The notes beneath the pieces were generated by a model. It was not told where the DNA came from. It did not search any database and worked only from the letters and a program-made list of their open reading frames with translations. DNA of 64,000 nucleotides, from the NCBI GenBank assembly GCA_963780795.1, contig CAWADH010000001.1, forward strand, positions 248,001 to 312,000, written 5' to 3'. Origin of the DNA: DATJGR01 sp963780795. Lineage in GTDB: Bacteria; Pseudomonadota; Gammaproteobacteria; Pseudomonadales; Azotimanducaceae. Each line of letters opens with the position of its first letter. Position 1 is the first letter of the stretch. The translations under genes and the position numbers were made by a program. Of this stretch, positions 43,974 through 54,049 are shown in pieces.

Positions 43974-45350
43974 TCAGGCCCGGCGCCGCTTCGGCGTGGT
44001 ACCGAAGAACTCCCGATACAGCACGCGCACCGTCGGACCGATGTCGTCCGCCTTGATGCCGAACATCATGCTGACCTCGCTCGAACCCTGGTTGATCATC
44101 TCCAGGTTCACTTTCGCGTGCGCAATGGCGGTGCAGGCTCGCCCGGCAACGCCGATCGTGTGGCGCATGCCTTCGCCTACGACCATCACCAGCGCCAGAT
44201 CGCGTTCGATCGACAGTTCGTCGACGCCGAGTTCCTGACGGATCCGCCGCAGCACGCGATCCTCCGTCGCCGGCGTGAAGCGCGACTCGCGCATCACCAC
44301 GCTCATGTTGTCGATACCGGTCGGCATGTGCTCGAACGGAACGCCCTCGTCTTCGAGCAGGTTCAGCAATCGCCGTCCAAATCCGATCTCGCGGTTCATC
44401 AGGTATTTGCTGACGTACAGGTTGCAGAATCCGGCCGTGGCCGCGATGCCGACGATCGGCAGGTGCATCGAATCGCGCGTCGGCACGATGAACGTACCCG
44501 GTGCGGCAGGGTTGTTGGTGTTGCGCACGTTGACCGGAATGCGTGCATGAAACACCGGCTCGAGCGCTTCGTCGTGGAACACCGAGAAACCCGCGTACGA
44601 CAGTTCGCGCATCTCGCGATAAGTGATTTCCTTCACTTCGACCGGTTGCTTCACGATGCGCGGATCGCAAACGAGCACACCGTCGACGTCGGTGAAGTTC
44701 TCATAAACGTCGGCATCCATCGCTGCCGCCAGGATCGCGCCGGTAATGTCCGACCCGCCGCGCGGGAACGTCACCACCCGGCCGGCCTCTGAATATCCGA
44801 AGAAGCCCGGGAACACCGCGATGCCGCTCTGACGACCGAGATGCACGCGTAACCGCCCGTAAGAGGACTGCAGGACCCGCGCATTGCCAGGCTCGTCCGA
44901 CAGCAATAGCCCCGCATCGCGCGGGTTCACGTGATGTGCTTCGTGTCCGAGTTTCGTCAGGTAAGCGGCGAACACCCGCGCGCTGTGGTCTTCACCCGCC
45001 GCTTTGAGATTGTCGAGGTACGCCTCCTCGTGGGTCATGTCCGATTCGACGCGCGCAACCAGATCGGCCGTGATCGTTCCGATCAGATCCGGCGACAGCT
45101 TCAGTGCTTTGACGATCGCTCGGTACCGCTCGACGACGGCTTCCAGCGCGGGCGCAATTTCGGCGCGCGTCAGACCCGCGCGCGCCAGCGCAATCAAAAG
45201 ATCGGTCACTTTCGAGTCGCGAGCGCTGCGTTTACCGGGTGCCGAAACGACCACGACCCGGCGCGACGGATCGGACAGCACGATATCGGCGACCTTGCGC
45301 ACCTGCGCCGCCGACGCCATCGAACTGCCGCCGAACTTGACGACTTTCAC
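43974..45350 (-). CDS. lysC: Aspartate kinase
   Basis: A 458-residue kinase that phosphorylates aspartate, the first step to lysine, threonine and methionine. The catalytic domain starts with MKVVKFGGSSMAS (KFGGSS at residues 5-10) and continues to about 300 (GRGGSDITGAILAAAMDADV-like FPRGGSDITGAIL). Two ACT domains form the regulatory C-terminus (about 310-455). GTG 45350 is chosen because the family N-terminus begins there and GGGGA lies seven bases upstream. It is 43 bp downstream of alaS and upstream of csrA. Confidence 0.93.
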   Translation of the reverse strand: MKVVKFGGSSMASAAQVRKVADIVLSDPSRRVVVVSAPGKRSARDSKVTDLLIALARAGLTRAEIAPALEAVVERYRAIVKALKLSPDLIGTITADLVARVESDMTHEEAYLDNLKAAGEDHSARVFAAYLTKLGHEAHHVNPRDAGLLLSDEPGNARVLQSSYGRLRVHLGRQSGIAVFPGFFGYSEAGRVVTFPRGGSDITGAILAAAMDADVYENFTDVDGVLVCDPRIVKQPVEVKEITYREMRELSYAGFSVFHDEALEPVFHARIPVNVRNTNNPAAPGTFIVPTRDSMHLPIVGIAATAGFCNLYVSKYLMNREIGFGRRLLNLLEDEGVPFEHMPTGIDNMSVVMRESRFTPATEDRVLRRIRQELGVDELSIERDLALVMVVGEGMRHTIGVAGRACTAIAHAKVNLEMINQGSSEVSMMFGIKADDIGPTVRVLYREFFGTTPKRRRA

Positions 45351-45393
45351 AGCGATTCCCCGGCGCGCCGGAGGCCGAACGAGCAAAGCGGCA

Positions 45394-48009
45394 TCAGAGT
45401 CGCTCGGCGACCCAGGCTTCGACGGTGGCCAGCGCCGAATCGAGCGCATCCGGTTTGTCGCCGCCGCCGGCGCGCGCCATGTCCGGACGACCGCCGCCGC
45501 GAGCGCCTACGAGCGGCGCAATCATGGCGATGAGATCGCCCGCTTTCACGCGGTCGGTCACGTCTTTTGTGACGCCGGCGATCAGATCCACTTTGCCGTT
45601 CGAAACCTGCCCGAGCACGATCACCGCGCGGCCGAGTTTGTTCTTGAGCGCGTCGAGCGTGCCCAACAAGGCTTTTGGATCGTCGCCCTGCACCTGCGCC
45701 GCCAGCACGCGAACGCCGTGCAGCTCACGCGCCGTTTCCGCCAGGTCGACACCGCGCGACGCCGCCGCGCGTTGCTTCAACTGATCCGATTCACGCTGCA
45801 GGTCGCGGTGCTGGGAAAGCAATGCCTTCACCTTCTCGACCACATCGCGCCGCGAAGCCTTCAACAGTTCCGCTATGGCCCGCAAATCGCGCTCGGCGGC
45901 TTCGGTGAACGCCAACGCCGCCGGTCCGGTCAGCGCTTCGATGCGTCGCACACCGGCGGCAATGCCGCTCTCGGACACGATGCGCAGCAGACCGATGTCG
46001 CCGGTGCGGCGCACGTGCGTGCCACCGCAGAGTTCCACCGAGAATCCGTCACCCATCGTCAGCACGCGAACGCGATCGCCGTACTTCTCGCCGAACAGCG
46101 CCATCGCGCCTTTGTCGATCGCTTCCTGGTAGGCGAGCAGTTCGGTCTGTACCGGCGTGTTTTCCTGGATTTCGCGATTGACGATCGACTCGACTTCGCG
46201 CAGTTCCGCCTCCGTAACGGGCAGCGCGTGCGAGAAGTCGAAACGCAGGTGTTCAGGCGACACCAGCGAGCCCTTCTGCTGAACGTGCCCGCCTAGCACG
46301 CGCCGCAGCGCCGCGTGCAGCAGATGCGTTGCAGAGTGATTGAGCGCCGTCAAACGACGACGCTCGCTCTCGACGCTTGCCACGACACTCGAACCAACGC
46401 GCAACTGGCCTTTCCGCATTGCCCCTCGGTGCAGGTGTTGGCGTCCGCTCAACGTCGTATCGACGACCGTGAACTCCGCGTCACCGGCTTTCAGCGTGCC
46501 GGTGTCGCCGATCTGACCGCCTGATTCCGCGTAGAACGGCGTGCGGTCGAGGATGACGACGCCGTCTTGCCCTTGCGACAGAACATCGACCGGCTTTACG
46601 TCCCCGTCGGCAAGCACGTACAGCGCAATGGCCTTTGCGTCCGCCGTGGTACCGTCGTAACCGAGAAACTCGACCGCGCGGTCGACCCGGATACGCTGGC
46701 CGATGTCGGCGTCGAAACGACTCGCCGCACGCGCCCGCTCGCGCTGTTTTTCCATTTCGATGTCGAAGCCGGTGGTATCGACAGTGAGGCCGCGTTCGCG
46801 CGCGATGTCGGCCGTCAGGTCGGTAGGAAACCCGTATGTATCGTAAAGACGGAACGCGACGTCGCCCGGAATTTCGCGGCCTTTCAGGTTTCGAATGCTC
46901 TTCTCGAGCAGTTCCATGCCTTGCGCGAGGGTCTCGGCAAAACGTTCCTCTTCCGCGAGCAGTACCTTCGCGATGTGCTCGCGTTGTTGATCGAGGATCG
47001 GATACGCCTCACCCATCTCGTTGGCGAGCGGTTCCACGAGACGGTGGAAGAACGTGCCGCGGATGTCGAGCTTGTGACCATGGCGCAACGCGCGACGGAT
47101 GATTCGACGCAGCACGTAACCGCGATCTTCGTTCGATGGCACGACGCCGTCGGCAATCAGAAACGCGCATGAACGGATATGGTCGGCGATGACGCGCAAC
47201 GACGGATTGCCCATCAGATCGTTGCGACCGACGCCGGCGATTTCTCCGACCGCGCGCAGCAGATTGCGGAACAGATCGATCTCGTAGTTCGAATGCACGC
47301 CTTGCGTGATGGCCGCAACGCGCTCGAGCCCCATGCCGGTATCGACGCCCGGTTTCGGCAACGGTGTGAGCGTGCCGTCGGGCGCGCGGTCGAACTGCGG
47401 GAACACCAGATTCCAGAACTCGACAAAGCGATCGCCGTCTTCATCCGGCGAACCGGGCGGGCCACCGGGGATCTCCGGACCGTGATCGTAGAAGATCTCG
47501 GTACACGGTCCGCACGGTCCCGTATCGCCCATCGCCCAGAAGTTGTCGGCAATCGGCACCACGCGCTTCGGGTCGACACCGATTTCGTCGATCCACAACG
47601 CGCGCGACTGCTCGTCTTCCGGATGCACGGTCACCCACAAGCGCTCGCGCGGAATCTTCAGCTCCTGCGTGATGAACTCCCATGCCCAGCGGATCGTGTC
47701 GTCCTTGAAGTAATCCGCGAAGCTGAAGTTGCCCATCATTTCGAAGAACGTGTGATGGCGCGACGTGTAGCCGACGTTCTCGAGATCGTTGTGCTTGCCG
47801 CCCGCGCGCACGCAGCGCTGCGCCGACGTGGCGCGCTTGAAGCCGAGGTCCTGAATGCCGATCAGCGCGTCTTTGAACTGCACCATGCCGGCGTTGGTGA
47901 ACAACAACGTGTTGTCGCCGGACGGCACGAGCGAACTCGACGGCACCACGCGGTGACCTCGCTCGGCAAAGAACTCGAGATACTTCGAGCGGATTTCAGA
48001 CGTCTTCAT
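45394..48009 (-). CDS. alaS: Alanyl-tRNA synthetase
   Basis: An 871-residue class II synthetase. Catalytic motifs include TFFEMMGNFSFADYFK (motif 2) and GMGLERVAAITQGV. The editing domain shows the HxxxH motif in NHSATHLLHAALR and the CGGTHVRRTGDIG zinc motif. The C-terminal C-Ala domain ends the protein with GGGRPDMARAGG. Length and N-terminus (MKTSEIRSKYLEFFAERGH) match homologues. The order recA-recX-alaS-lysC-csrA is the standard gammaproteobacterial one. Confidence 0.97.
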   Translation of the reverse strand: MKTSEIRSKYLEFFAERGHRVVPSSSLVPSGDNTLLFTNAGMVQFKDALIGIQDLGFKRATSAQRCVRAGGKHNDLENVGYTSRHHTFFEMMGNFSFADYFKDDTIRWAWEFITQELKIPRERLWVTVHPEDEQSRALWIDEIGVDPKRVVPIADNFWAMGDTGPCGPCTEIFYDHGPEIPGGPPGSPDEDGDRFVEFWNLVFPQFDRAPDGTLTPLPKPGVDTGMGLERVAAITQGVHSNYEIDLFRNLLRAVGEIAGVGRNDLMGNPSLRVIADHIRSCAFLIADGVVPSNEDRGYVLRRIIRRALRHGHKLDIRGTFFHRLVEPLANEMGEAYPILDQQREHIAKVLLAEEERFAETLAQGMELLEKSIRNLKGREIPGDVAFRLYDTYGFPTDLTADIARERGLTVDTTGFDIEMEKQRERARAASRFDADIGQRIRVDRAVEFLGYDGTTADAKAIALYVLADGDVKPVDVLSQGQDGVVILDRTPFYAESGGQIGDTGTLKAGDAEFTVVDTTLSGRQHLHRGAMRKGQLRVGSSVVASVESERRRLTALNHSATHLLHAALRRVLGGHVQQKGSLVSPEHLRFDFSHALPVTEAELREVESIVNREIQENTPVQTELLAYQEAIDKGAMALFGEKYGDRVRVLTMGDGFSVELCGGTHVRRTGDIGLLRIVSESGIAAGVRRIEALTGPAALAFTEAAERDLRAIAELLKASRRDVVEKVKALLSQHRDLQRESDQLKQRAAASRGVDLAETARELHGVRVLAAQVQGDDPKALLGTLDALKNKLGRAVIVLGQVSNGKVDLIAGVTKDVTDRVKAGDLIAMIAPLVGARGGGRPDMARAGGGDKPDALDSALATVEAWVAERL

Positions 48010-48120
48010 CGCGGGTCGGTCGCGCAGCCAAAAAAGGGGCGCAAGTATACACGAGCCTATGCCGATTCAGGGCAACGCACTGATTTGCGGGGGAATTTGC
48101 GAAGCGGATACGGTGCGCCG

Positions 48121-48603
48121 CTACCCGCGCGCGTCGCCGAGCGCGCGGTAGATCAGATCGGACGGAAAACCGCGTTGCGCCAGGAAGCGCGCCTGGCGGT
48201 TCCACTCGTCGCGCGATGCCGGTGCCGCGGCGCCGAAGCGTTTTGCCCGCGCGCGGTTCGCGCGCTCCAACCAGAACTCGGATGTCGTCGTCAGCACTTC
48301 GTCGACCAGCACGTCGGTCACGCCGCGCTCGCGCAGTTCCGCACGAATACGCAACGGTCCTTGACCGCGCTCCGACCGCACCCGGACGAAGCTCTCGGCG
48401 AAACGCGCGTCCGAGACCGACGCGGAGTTGCTGAGCGTTGCAACCACTTCATCGATGGTGGCCGGAGCGTAGCCACGCCGCTTCAGTTTGCGACGCAGCT
48501 CGTCGGCCGAGTGCTCGCGCCGTGCAAGCAACCTGATCGCGGTGTCGCGCGCGACGTCGATCTCATCGCGCGCATCACAGTCATCCGGTTGCTCGTCCAG
48601 CAC
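48121..48603 (-). CDS. recX: Regulatory protein RecX
   Basis: A 160-residue RecA modulator made of tandem three-helix repeats (RDTAIRLLARREHSADELR, LKRRGYAPATIDEVVATL, FVRVRSERGQGPLRIRAELR, GFPSDLIYRAL at the end). RecX inhibits RecA filament extension. It lies 13 bp downstream of recA, so it is co-transcribed and under the same SOS control. Confidence 0.93.
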   Translation of the reverse strand: MLDEQPDDCDARDEIDVARDTAIRLLARREHSADELRRKLKRRGYAPATIDEVVATLSNSASVSDARFAESFVRVRSERGQGPLRIRAELRERGVTDVLVDEVLTTTSEFWLERANRARAKRFGAAAPASRDEWNRQARFLAQRGFPSDLIYRALGDARG

Positions 48604-48616
48604 AAAAGGCGTCCGA

Positions 48617-49684
48617 TCAGATCTCGAGCGCTTCGACCGTGTCGTCGGCTGCGACCGACAACGTCACACTATCCACCGCGGCACGACCGTTCGGCAGCAG
48701 CTGATTGCGGATTTCGGTCTCGATCTCCTTCGCCATCTCCGGGTTCGCGTCGAGGAAATCGCAGGCATTCTTCTTGCCCTGCCCGATCCGGTCGGTCTTA
48801 TAGCTGTACCAGGCGCCCGACTTTTCGATCACGTTCAGTTTCACGCCGATGTCGACCAGTTCGCCGAGCAGGTTGATGCCCTTGCCGTACATGATCTGGA
48901 ATTCGGCCTGCTTGAACGGCGGCGCAACTTTGTTCTTGACCACCTTCACGCGGGTTTCGTTACCGACCACTTCGTCGCCTTCTTTCACCGCGCCGATGCG
49001 ACGGATGTCGAGGCGCACCGACGAGTAGAACTTCAGCGCGTTCCCACCGGTCGTCGTCTCCGGCGAGCCGAACATCACGCCGATCTTCATGCGGATCTGG
49101 TTGATGAAGATCACCAGCGTCTTCGAGTGTTTGATGTTCGCAGTCATCTTGCGCAGTGCCTGGCTCATCAGCCGCGCCTGCAGACCGACGTGTGCATCGC
49201 CCATTTCGCCTTCGATTTCGGCTTTCGGCGTGAGCGCGGCGACCGAGTCGATGACGACGACGTCGACCGCGCCGGAACGCACGATCATGTCGCAGATCTC
49301 GAGCGCCTGTTCGCCGGTGTCGGGCTGCGACACGAGCAGCTCGTCAGTGTTCACGCCAAGGGACGCTGCATAGATCGGGTCGAGCGCATGTTCCGCATCG
49401 ATGAACGCGCACGTACCGCCCTGCTTCTGCGCTTCCGCGATCACCTGCAGCGTCAGCGTGGTTTTACCGGACGACTCAGGTCCGTAGATTTCAACGACCC
49501 GGCCACGCGGCAGCCCGCCTACGCCCAATGCGATGTCGAGACCGAGCGAACCCGTCGAAATCGAGGGCACCAGATCGGGTTCCTGATCGCCGAGGCGCAT
49601 CATCGATCCTTTGCCGAATTGGCGTTCGATCTGCGTCAGGGCTGCTGAAAGCGCGCGCTCTTTGTTGGTCTTGGCATCACTCAT
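48617..49684 (-). CDS. recA: Recombinase RecA
   Basis: A 355-residue DNA strand-exchange ATPase and co-protease for LexA. The Walker A motif GPESSGKTTL is at residues 68-77. Other diagnostic segments: MGDAHVGLQARLMSQALRKM and INQIRMKIGVMFGSPETTTG (L2 loop). Length is normal; the acidic C-terminus (SVAADDTVEALEI) is present. A LexA box 39 bp upstream of the start supports SOS induction. It is divergent from mutS. Confidence 0.98.
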   Translation of the reverse strand: MSDAKTNKERALSAALTQIERQFGKGSMMRLGDQEPDLVPSISTGSLGLDIALGVGGLPRGRVVEIYGPESSGKTTLTLQVIAEAQKQGGTCAFIDAEHALDPIYAASLGVNTDELLVSQPDTGEQALEICDMIVRSGAVDVVVIDSVAALTPKAEIEGEMGDAHVGLQARLMSQALRKMTANIKHSKTLVIFINQIRMKIGVMFGSPETTTGGNALKFYSSVRLDIRRIGAVKEGDEVVGNETRVKVVKNKVAPPFKQAEFQIMYGKGINLLGELVDIGVKLNVIEKSGAWYSYKTDRIGQGKKNACDFLDANPEMAKEIETEIRNQLLPNGRAAVDSVTLSVAADDTVEALEI

Positions 49685-49722
49685 TGATGGACTCCGTCGG
49701 GTGGAACAGTCGATGTGGACGG

Positions 49723-49742
49723 TACTGTATATTTAATCAGTA
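49723..49742 (-). promoter_or_regulatory. LexA (SOS) box of recA
   Basis: TACTGTATATTTAATCAGTA matches the gammaproteobacterial LexA consensus (TACTG, TATATATATA, CAGTA) in 17 of 20 positions, including both TACTG/CAGTA ends. It lies 39-58 bp upstream of recA and 141 bp upstream of mutS, so it should repress recA-recX. An effect on mutS is possible but less likely at that distance. Confidence 0.88.
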
Positions 49743-49882
49743 CGGCTTGGCAACCGTCCGCCTGACGATTCCTGCCAGATCGCAGCGATCTCTTACGCGT
49801 GGGGCGGCCAAACTCTGCTGCGCTCGCCCGCAGCGATGACCGGTTGACGCTCGTCGAGAGCGTCTGCTTCACTCGCACCCCC

Positions 49883-52465
49883 ATGTCGCTCCAGCCCCTC
49901 GCCCCATCCGCCTCGTCGTCGTCGCACACGCCGATGATGCAGCAGTATCTGCGGATCAAGGCGGAGCATCCCGACACGCTGCTGTTCTACCGCATGGGCG
50001 ACTTCTACGAGCTTTTCTACGACGATGCGCGGCGCGCGGCCAAACTGCTCGACATCACGTTGACGGCACGCGGCCAGTCCGGCGGCCAACCGATTCCGAT
50101 GTGCGGCGTGCCGTATCACGCCGCCACCGGTTACCTCGCACGGCTGGTGCGGCTCGGCGAGTCGGTCGCGATCTGCGAACAGATCGGCGACCCGGCGACG
50201 TCGAAAGGTCCGGTCGAGCGGCGCGTGGAACGCGTCGTCACGCCCGGCACGCTCACCGAAGAAGCGCTGCTCGACGCCGCCGGCGACAGCCGGCTCGCCG
50301 GCATCTGCGGCGCCAATGGGCGCTTCGGCATCGCCTGGCTGGAACTCGCCAGCGGCCGCTTCTGTGTCGAGGAAGTCGCCAACGAGGCCGCGCTTCGAAC
50401 CGAACTCGCGCGGCTGAAGCCCACCGAAATCCTGTTGCCAGACTCGCCGTTGCTGGCCGCGGTGTGCGCACCGCTCGCGTTCTGCCGCACGCGCGAATCG
50501 CTGGAGTTCGATAGCGATCTCGCTCGCACGACGCTGACGCGTCATCTCGGCACCCACGACCTCAGAGGCTTCGGTTGCGAAGACCTGACGCTCGCGCTCG
50601 GCGCCGCGGCGGCGGTGCTGTCGTTCGCCAAAGGTACGCATCGGCAGTCGCTCGAATTCATCGACGGTCTGACGCGCGTCATGCCCGATGCGACCGTGCT
50701 GCTCGACGCGCCGACGCGACGCAATCTCGAAATCGACCAGCGCATCGACGGCTCGCGCGACAACACGCTGTTCGCCGTGCTCGACACGACGCGTACGCCG
50801 ATGGGCGCGCGGCTGTTGCGCGACTGGCTGAATGCACCGAGCCGCGAACGCAGCGTGGTGCTGGCGCGGCAGCGCGCGGTCGCAGCCCTGCTCGATGCGT
50901 ATGCCGACGACGTGCTGGCGGCGCCGCTGCACGACATCGGCGATCTCGAACGGGTGCTCACCCGAATCGCGCTGCGAAGCGCCGCCCCGCGCGATCTCGC
51001 GCGGCTGCGCGACGCGCTGACTGCGTTGCCGGACATCCGCAACGTGCTCGGTTCCTTGGTCGACCAGCGGCTGAGCGCCTTGGCTGCATCGTTAGGGGAC
51101 TTCGAACAGATTCAACTGCTGCTGACGCGCGCGTTGGCGGCGGAGCTGCCGGCCACGCTGCGCGATGGCGGCGTGATCGCCGACGGTTACGATGCGCAGC
51201 TCGATACCCTGCGGCGCGCCACCACCAACGCCGGCCAATGGCTGCTCGATCTGGAAACGCGCGAACGCGAACGCACCGGCATCAATTCGCTGAAGGTCGG
51301 CTACAACCGCGTGCACGGTTACTACATCGAATCGAATCGCGCTGCAGCCGCGTCGGTGCCGGCCGACTACGTGCGCCGTCAGACGCTGAAGAACGCCGAG
51401 CGCTACATCACGCCGGAGTTGAAAGCGTTCGAGGACGACGCGCTAACGGGCCAGTCGAGGGCGCTCGCGCGCGAACGGGTATTGTTCGAGGAACTGCTCG
51501 AAGCGATCAATCTGCACTCGGCAAGACTACGCGCCTGCGCGGCCGCACTCGCCGAACTCGACGTGCTCGCGTCGATGGCGGAGCGCGCGCGCCGTCTCAA
51601 GCTCGTAGCGCCGGAGTTGAGCGATGACCCGGGTTTCGACATCGAAGCCGGTCGTCATCTGGTGGTCGAGCACGTTCAGAGCACGCCGTTCATCGCGAAC
51701 GACCTGCACCTCGATGCCGCGCGACGCATGCTGATCGTCACCGGCCCGAACATGGGCGGTAAGTCCACGTACATGCGCCAGGCCGCGCTCATCGTGCTGC
51801 TCGCCTACACCGGCAGTTTCGTGCCCGCCGCCGCCGCACGCATCGGCCCAGTCGATCGCATCTTCACCCGCATAGGCGCGGCAGACGATCTCAGCGGCGG
51901 CCGTTCGACGTTCATGGTGGAAATGAGCGAGGCGGCGAACATCCTGCACAACGCAACGCCGCAGAGCCTCGTACTGCTCGACGAGATCGGCCGCGGCACC
52001 AGCACGTACGACGGACTCGCGCTGGCGTGGGCGTGCGCGTCGTATCTGGCGCGCGAGCTGCGGGCATTCACGTTGTTCGCAACGCACTACTTCGAACTGA
52101 CCGCGCTCGCGGAGCAGCTTCCCGGCGTGGCGAACGTGCACCTGGCTGCAACGGAGCATCGCCAGCAGATCGTGTTCCTGCACGCAGTGCGCGAAGGTCC
52201 CGCAAGCCAGAGCTACGGTATTCAGGTGGCGCGACTGGCCGGCGTGCCGAATGCAGTGCTCAGCAACGCGCGACGCAAGCTCGAGGAACTCGAAGTCAGC
52301 GCTGCTGCGGCGCTGGCCGTACCGCAGATCGACCTGTTCACGACGCGCGATCGCAACCCGCTGCGCGACCAACTCGCCGCACTCGACCTCGACGCCATCT
52401 CGCCGCGCGACGCGCATGCGTTGTTAGCGGAGCTGGTGCAGCAGGCGCGCGAGCCGCCCGGCTGA
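49883..52465 (+). CDS. mutS: DNA mismatch repair protein MutS
   Basis: An 860-residue mismatch-recognition ATPase. The N-terminal mismatch-binding domain carries the Phe-X-Glu motif in YRMGDFYELFYDDA (FYE, reading the mismatch). The ATPase domain shows the Walker A GPNMGGKSTYMRQ near residue 620 and the TLFATHYFELTAL motif. The ATG at 49883 fits family N-termini; the open frame upstream is read-through. Divergent from recA; 59 bp before fdxA. Confidence 0.97.
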   Translation: MSLQPLAPSASSSSHTPMMQQYLRIKAEHPDTLLFYRMGDFYELFYDDARRAAKLLDITLTARGQSGGQPIPMCGVPYHAATGYLARLVRLGESVAICEQIGDPATSKGPVERRVERVVTPGTLTEEALLDAAGDSRLAGICGANGRFGIAWLELASGRFCVEEVANEAALRTELARLKPTEILLPDSPLLAAVCAPLAFCRTRESLEFDSDLARTTLTRHLGTHDLRGFGCEDLTLALGAAAAVLSFAKGTHRQSLEFIDGLTRVMPDATVLLDAPTRRNLEIDQRIDGSRDNTLFAVLDTTRTPMGARLLRDWLNAPSRERSVVLARQRAVAALLDAYADDVLAAPLHDIGDLERVLTRIALRSAAPRDLARLRDALTALPDIRNVLGSLVDQRLSALAASLGDFEQIQLLLTRALAAELPATLRDGGVIADGYDAQLDTLRRATTNAGQWLLDLETRERERTGINSLKVGYNRVHGYYIESNRAAAASVPADYVRRQTLKNAERYITPELKAFEDDALTGQSRALARERVLFEELLEAINLHSARLRACAAALAELDVLASMAERARRLKLVAPELSDDPGFDIEAGRHLVVEHVQSTPFIANDLHLDAARRMLIVTGPNMGGKSTYMRQAALIVLLAYTGSFVPAAAARIGPVDRIFTRIGAADDLSGGRSTFMVEMSEAANILHNATPQSLVLLDEIGRGTSTYDGLALAWACASYLARELRAFTLFATHYFELTALAEQLPGVANVHLAATEHRQQIVFLHAVREGPASQSYGIQVARLAGVPNAVLSNARRKLEELEVSAAAALAVPQIDLFTTRDRNPLRDQLAALDLDAISPRDAHALLAELVQQAREPPG

Positions 52466-52524
52466 GCCCTGTACACGCCCCCATTTGTCGCTAGAATACG
52501 GCGCTTTTCCAGCCAGGCGCGCCG

Positions 52525-52848
<324 letters not shown>

Positions 52849-52870
52849 AGCTCCGCGCGCCTCGAGCCGC

Positions 52871-53812
52871 TTACGAGAAAATCTGCGAGGCATCGAGCCC
52901 TTCGGCTTCCAGGCTGATCCGCAACCGCGCCAGCGCTTCCATCTGAATCTGCCGCACCCGTTCCCGCGTCAACCCGATTTCCTCACCGACTTCTTCGAGC
53001 GTGCCGGTCACGCCGCCGTGCAACCCGAAACGTCGTACCAGCACGTCGCGCTGCTTCTCGGACAGCTGACCGAGCAGGCGTTGCAGCTTTGCCGACAGAT
53101 CGCCCGCGGCAACGTGCTCGGACGGATCGACCATGTTCTCGTCGGCGACGGTTTCCATTATCGAGCGATCGTGCGGATTGCGCAGATAGTCGATCGACTC
53201 CACGCGCGTGTTGAGCTTCAGCATGCGGTCGACGTCGGCGGCGGGTCTGTCGATCAACGCGGCGATTTCGTCCGGGGTCGGCTCGTGGTCGAGCTTCTGC
53301 GCGAGCTCCCGCGCGGCGCGCAGATACAGATTCATTTCCTTCAGCACGTGAACCGGCAAGCGGATCGTCCGCGTCTGGTTCATCAACGCGCGTTCGATCG
53401 CCTGACGGATCCACCAAGTCGCGTAGGTCGAGAAGCGAAAACCCCGGTCGGCATCGAATTTCTCGACGGCGTGAATGAGCCCGAGATTGCCCTCTTCGAT
53501 CAGATCGAGCAGCGGCAGACCACGATTGAGATAGCGCCGGCATATCTTCACGACGAGCCGCAGGTTGCTCTCGATCATGCGCCGGCGCGCGGCGGCATCG
53601 CCTTTGCGCGACAAACGGCCGAACTTCTTTTCCTCAGCCGCCGTGAGCAGCGGCGAGAAACCGATCTCGCGCAGATAGAGTTCGGTCGCGTCGGGCGAGG
53701 TACCCGGTTCGTCTTCCACTTCGTCGATGCGGTCGAGATACGCCTCTACGCCCAACTGCCACGCGCTGCCCGTCTCCGCACCCGCTACCGCGAGTCCTTC
53801 CGCTGCACCCAT
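52871..53812 (-). CDS. rpoS: RNA polymerase sigma factor RpoS (stationary phase)
   Basis: A 313-residue sigma-70-family factor for general stress and stationary phase genes. Regions visible: 1.2 (DATELYLREIGFSPLLTAAE), 2 (RRMIESNLRLVVKICRRYLN, then GLIHAVEKFDADRGFRFSTY and WWIRQAIERALM), 3, and 4 (EEVGEEIGLTRERVRQIQME, the -35-binding helix). Synteny with pcm, truD and fdxA-mutS confirms RpoS rather than another sigma. The nlpD gene, which usually carries its main promoter upstream, is absent here; see the finding on synteny. Confidence 0.96.
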   Translation of the reverse strand: MGAAEGLAVAGAETGSAWQLGVEAYLDRIDEVEDEPGTSPDATELYLREIGFSPLLTAAEEKKFGRLSRKGDAAARRRMIESNLRLVVKICRRYLNRGLPLLDLIEEGNLGLIHAVEKFDADRGFRFSTYATWWIRQAIERALMNQTRTIRLPVHVLKEMNLYLRAARELAQKLDHEPTPDEIAALIDRPAADVDRMLKLNTRVESIDYLRNPHDRSIMETVADENMVDPSEHVAAGDLSAKLQRLLGQLSEKQRDVLVRRFGLHGGVTGTLEEVGEEIGLTRERVRQIQMEALARLRISLEAEGLDASQIFS

Positions 53813-53879
53813 TGCGAATCCTTTTCATCAATGTGGTCGTTACGGAAGCTATGTCGGCACGCCGGCGGCGACCTTTAGA

Positions 53880-54049
53880 CGTGCGGGACAAACATCGCCG
53901 CTACTCGAACTTCCAGTCCGTCACGACCACCTTGAACGTCAGCCCGGGAAAGGTAGGCCGGCTGCCAGGTGACGTAGTTGCCGCCGGTGCCGCTCACCGG
54001 TGGGTCATAGAAGTGCGGCTCGCGCGGACTCGGGTCGGCGCGGCAGATG
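53880..54049 (-). other. Possible C-terminal remnant of an unknown gene
   Basis: The spacer between pcm and rpoS holds two short coding-like pieces on the minus strand in adjacent frames: DPPVSGTGGNYVTWQPAYL and then PGLTFKVVVTDWKFE ending at a stop near 53896. They read like one protein end interrupted by a frameshift. This is where nlpD lies in relatives, but the sequence does not look like its M23 peptidase domain. Identity unknown. Confidence 0.35.
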
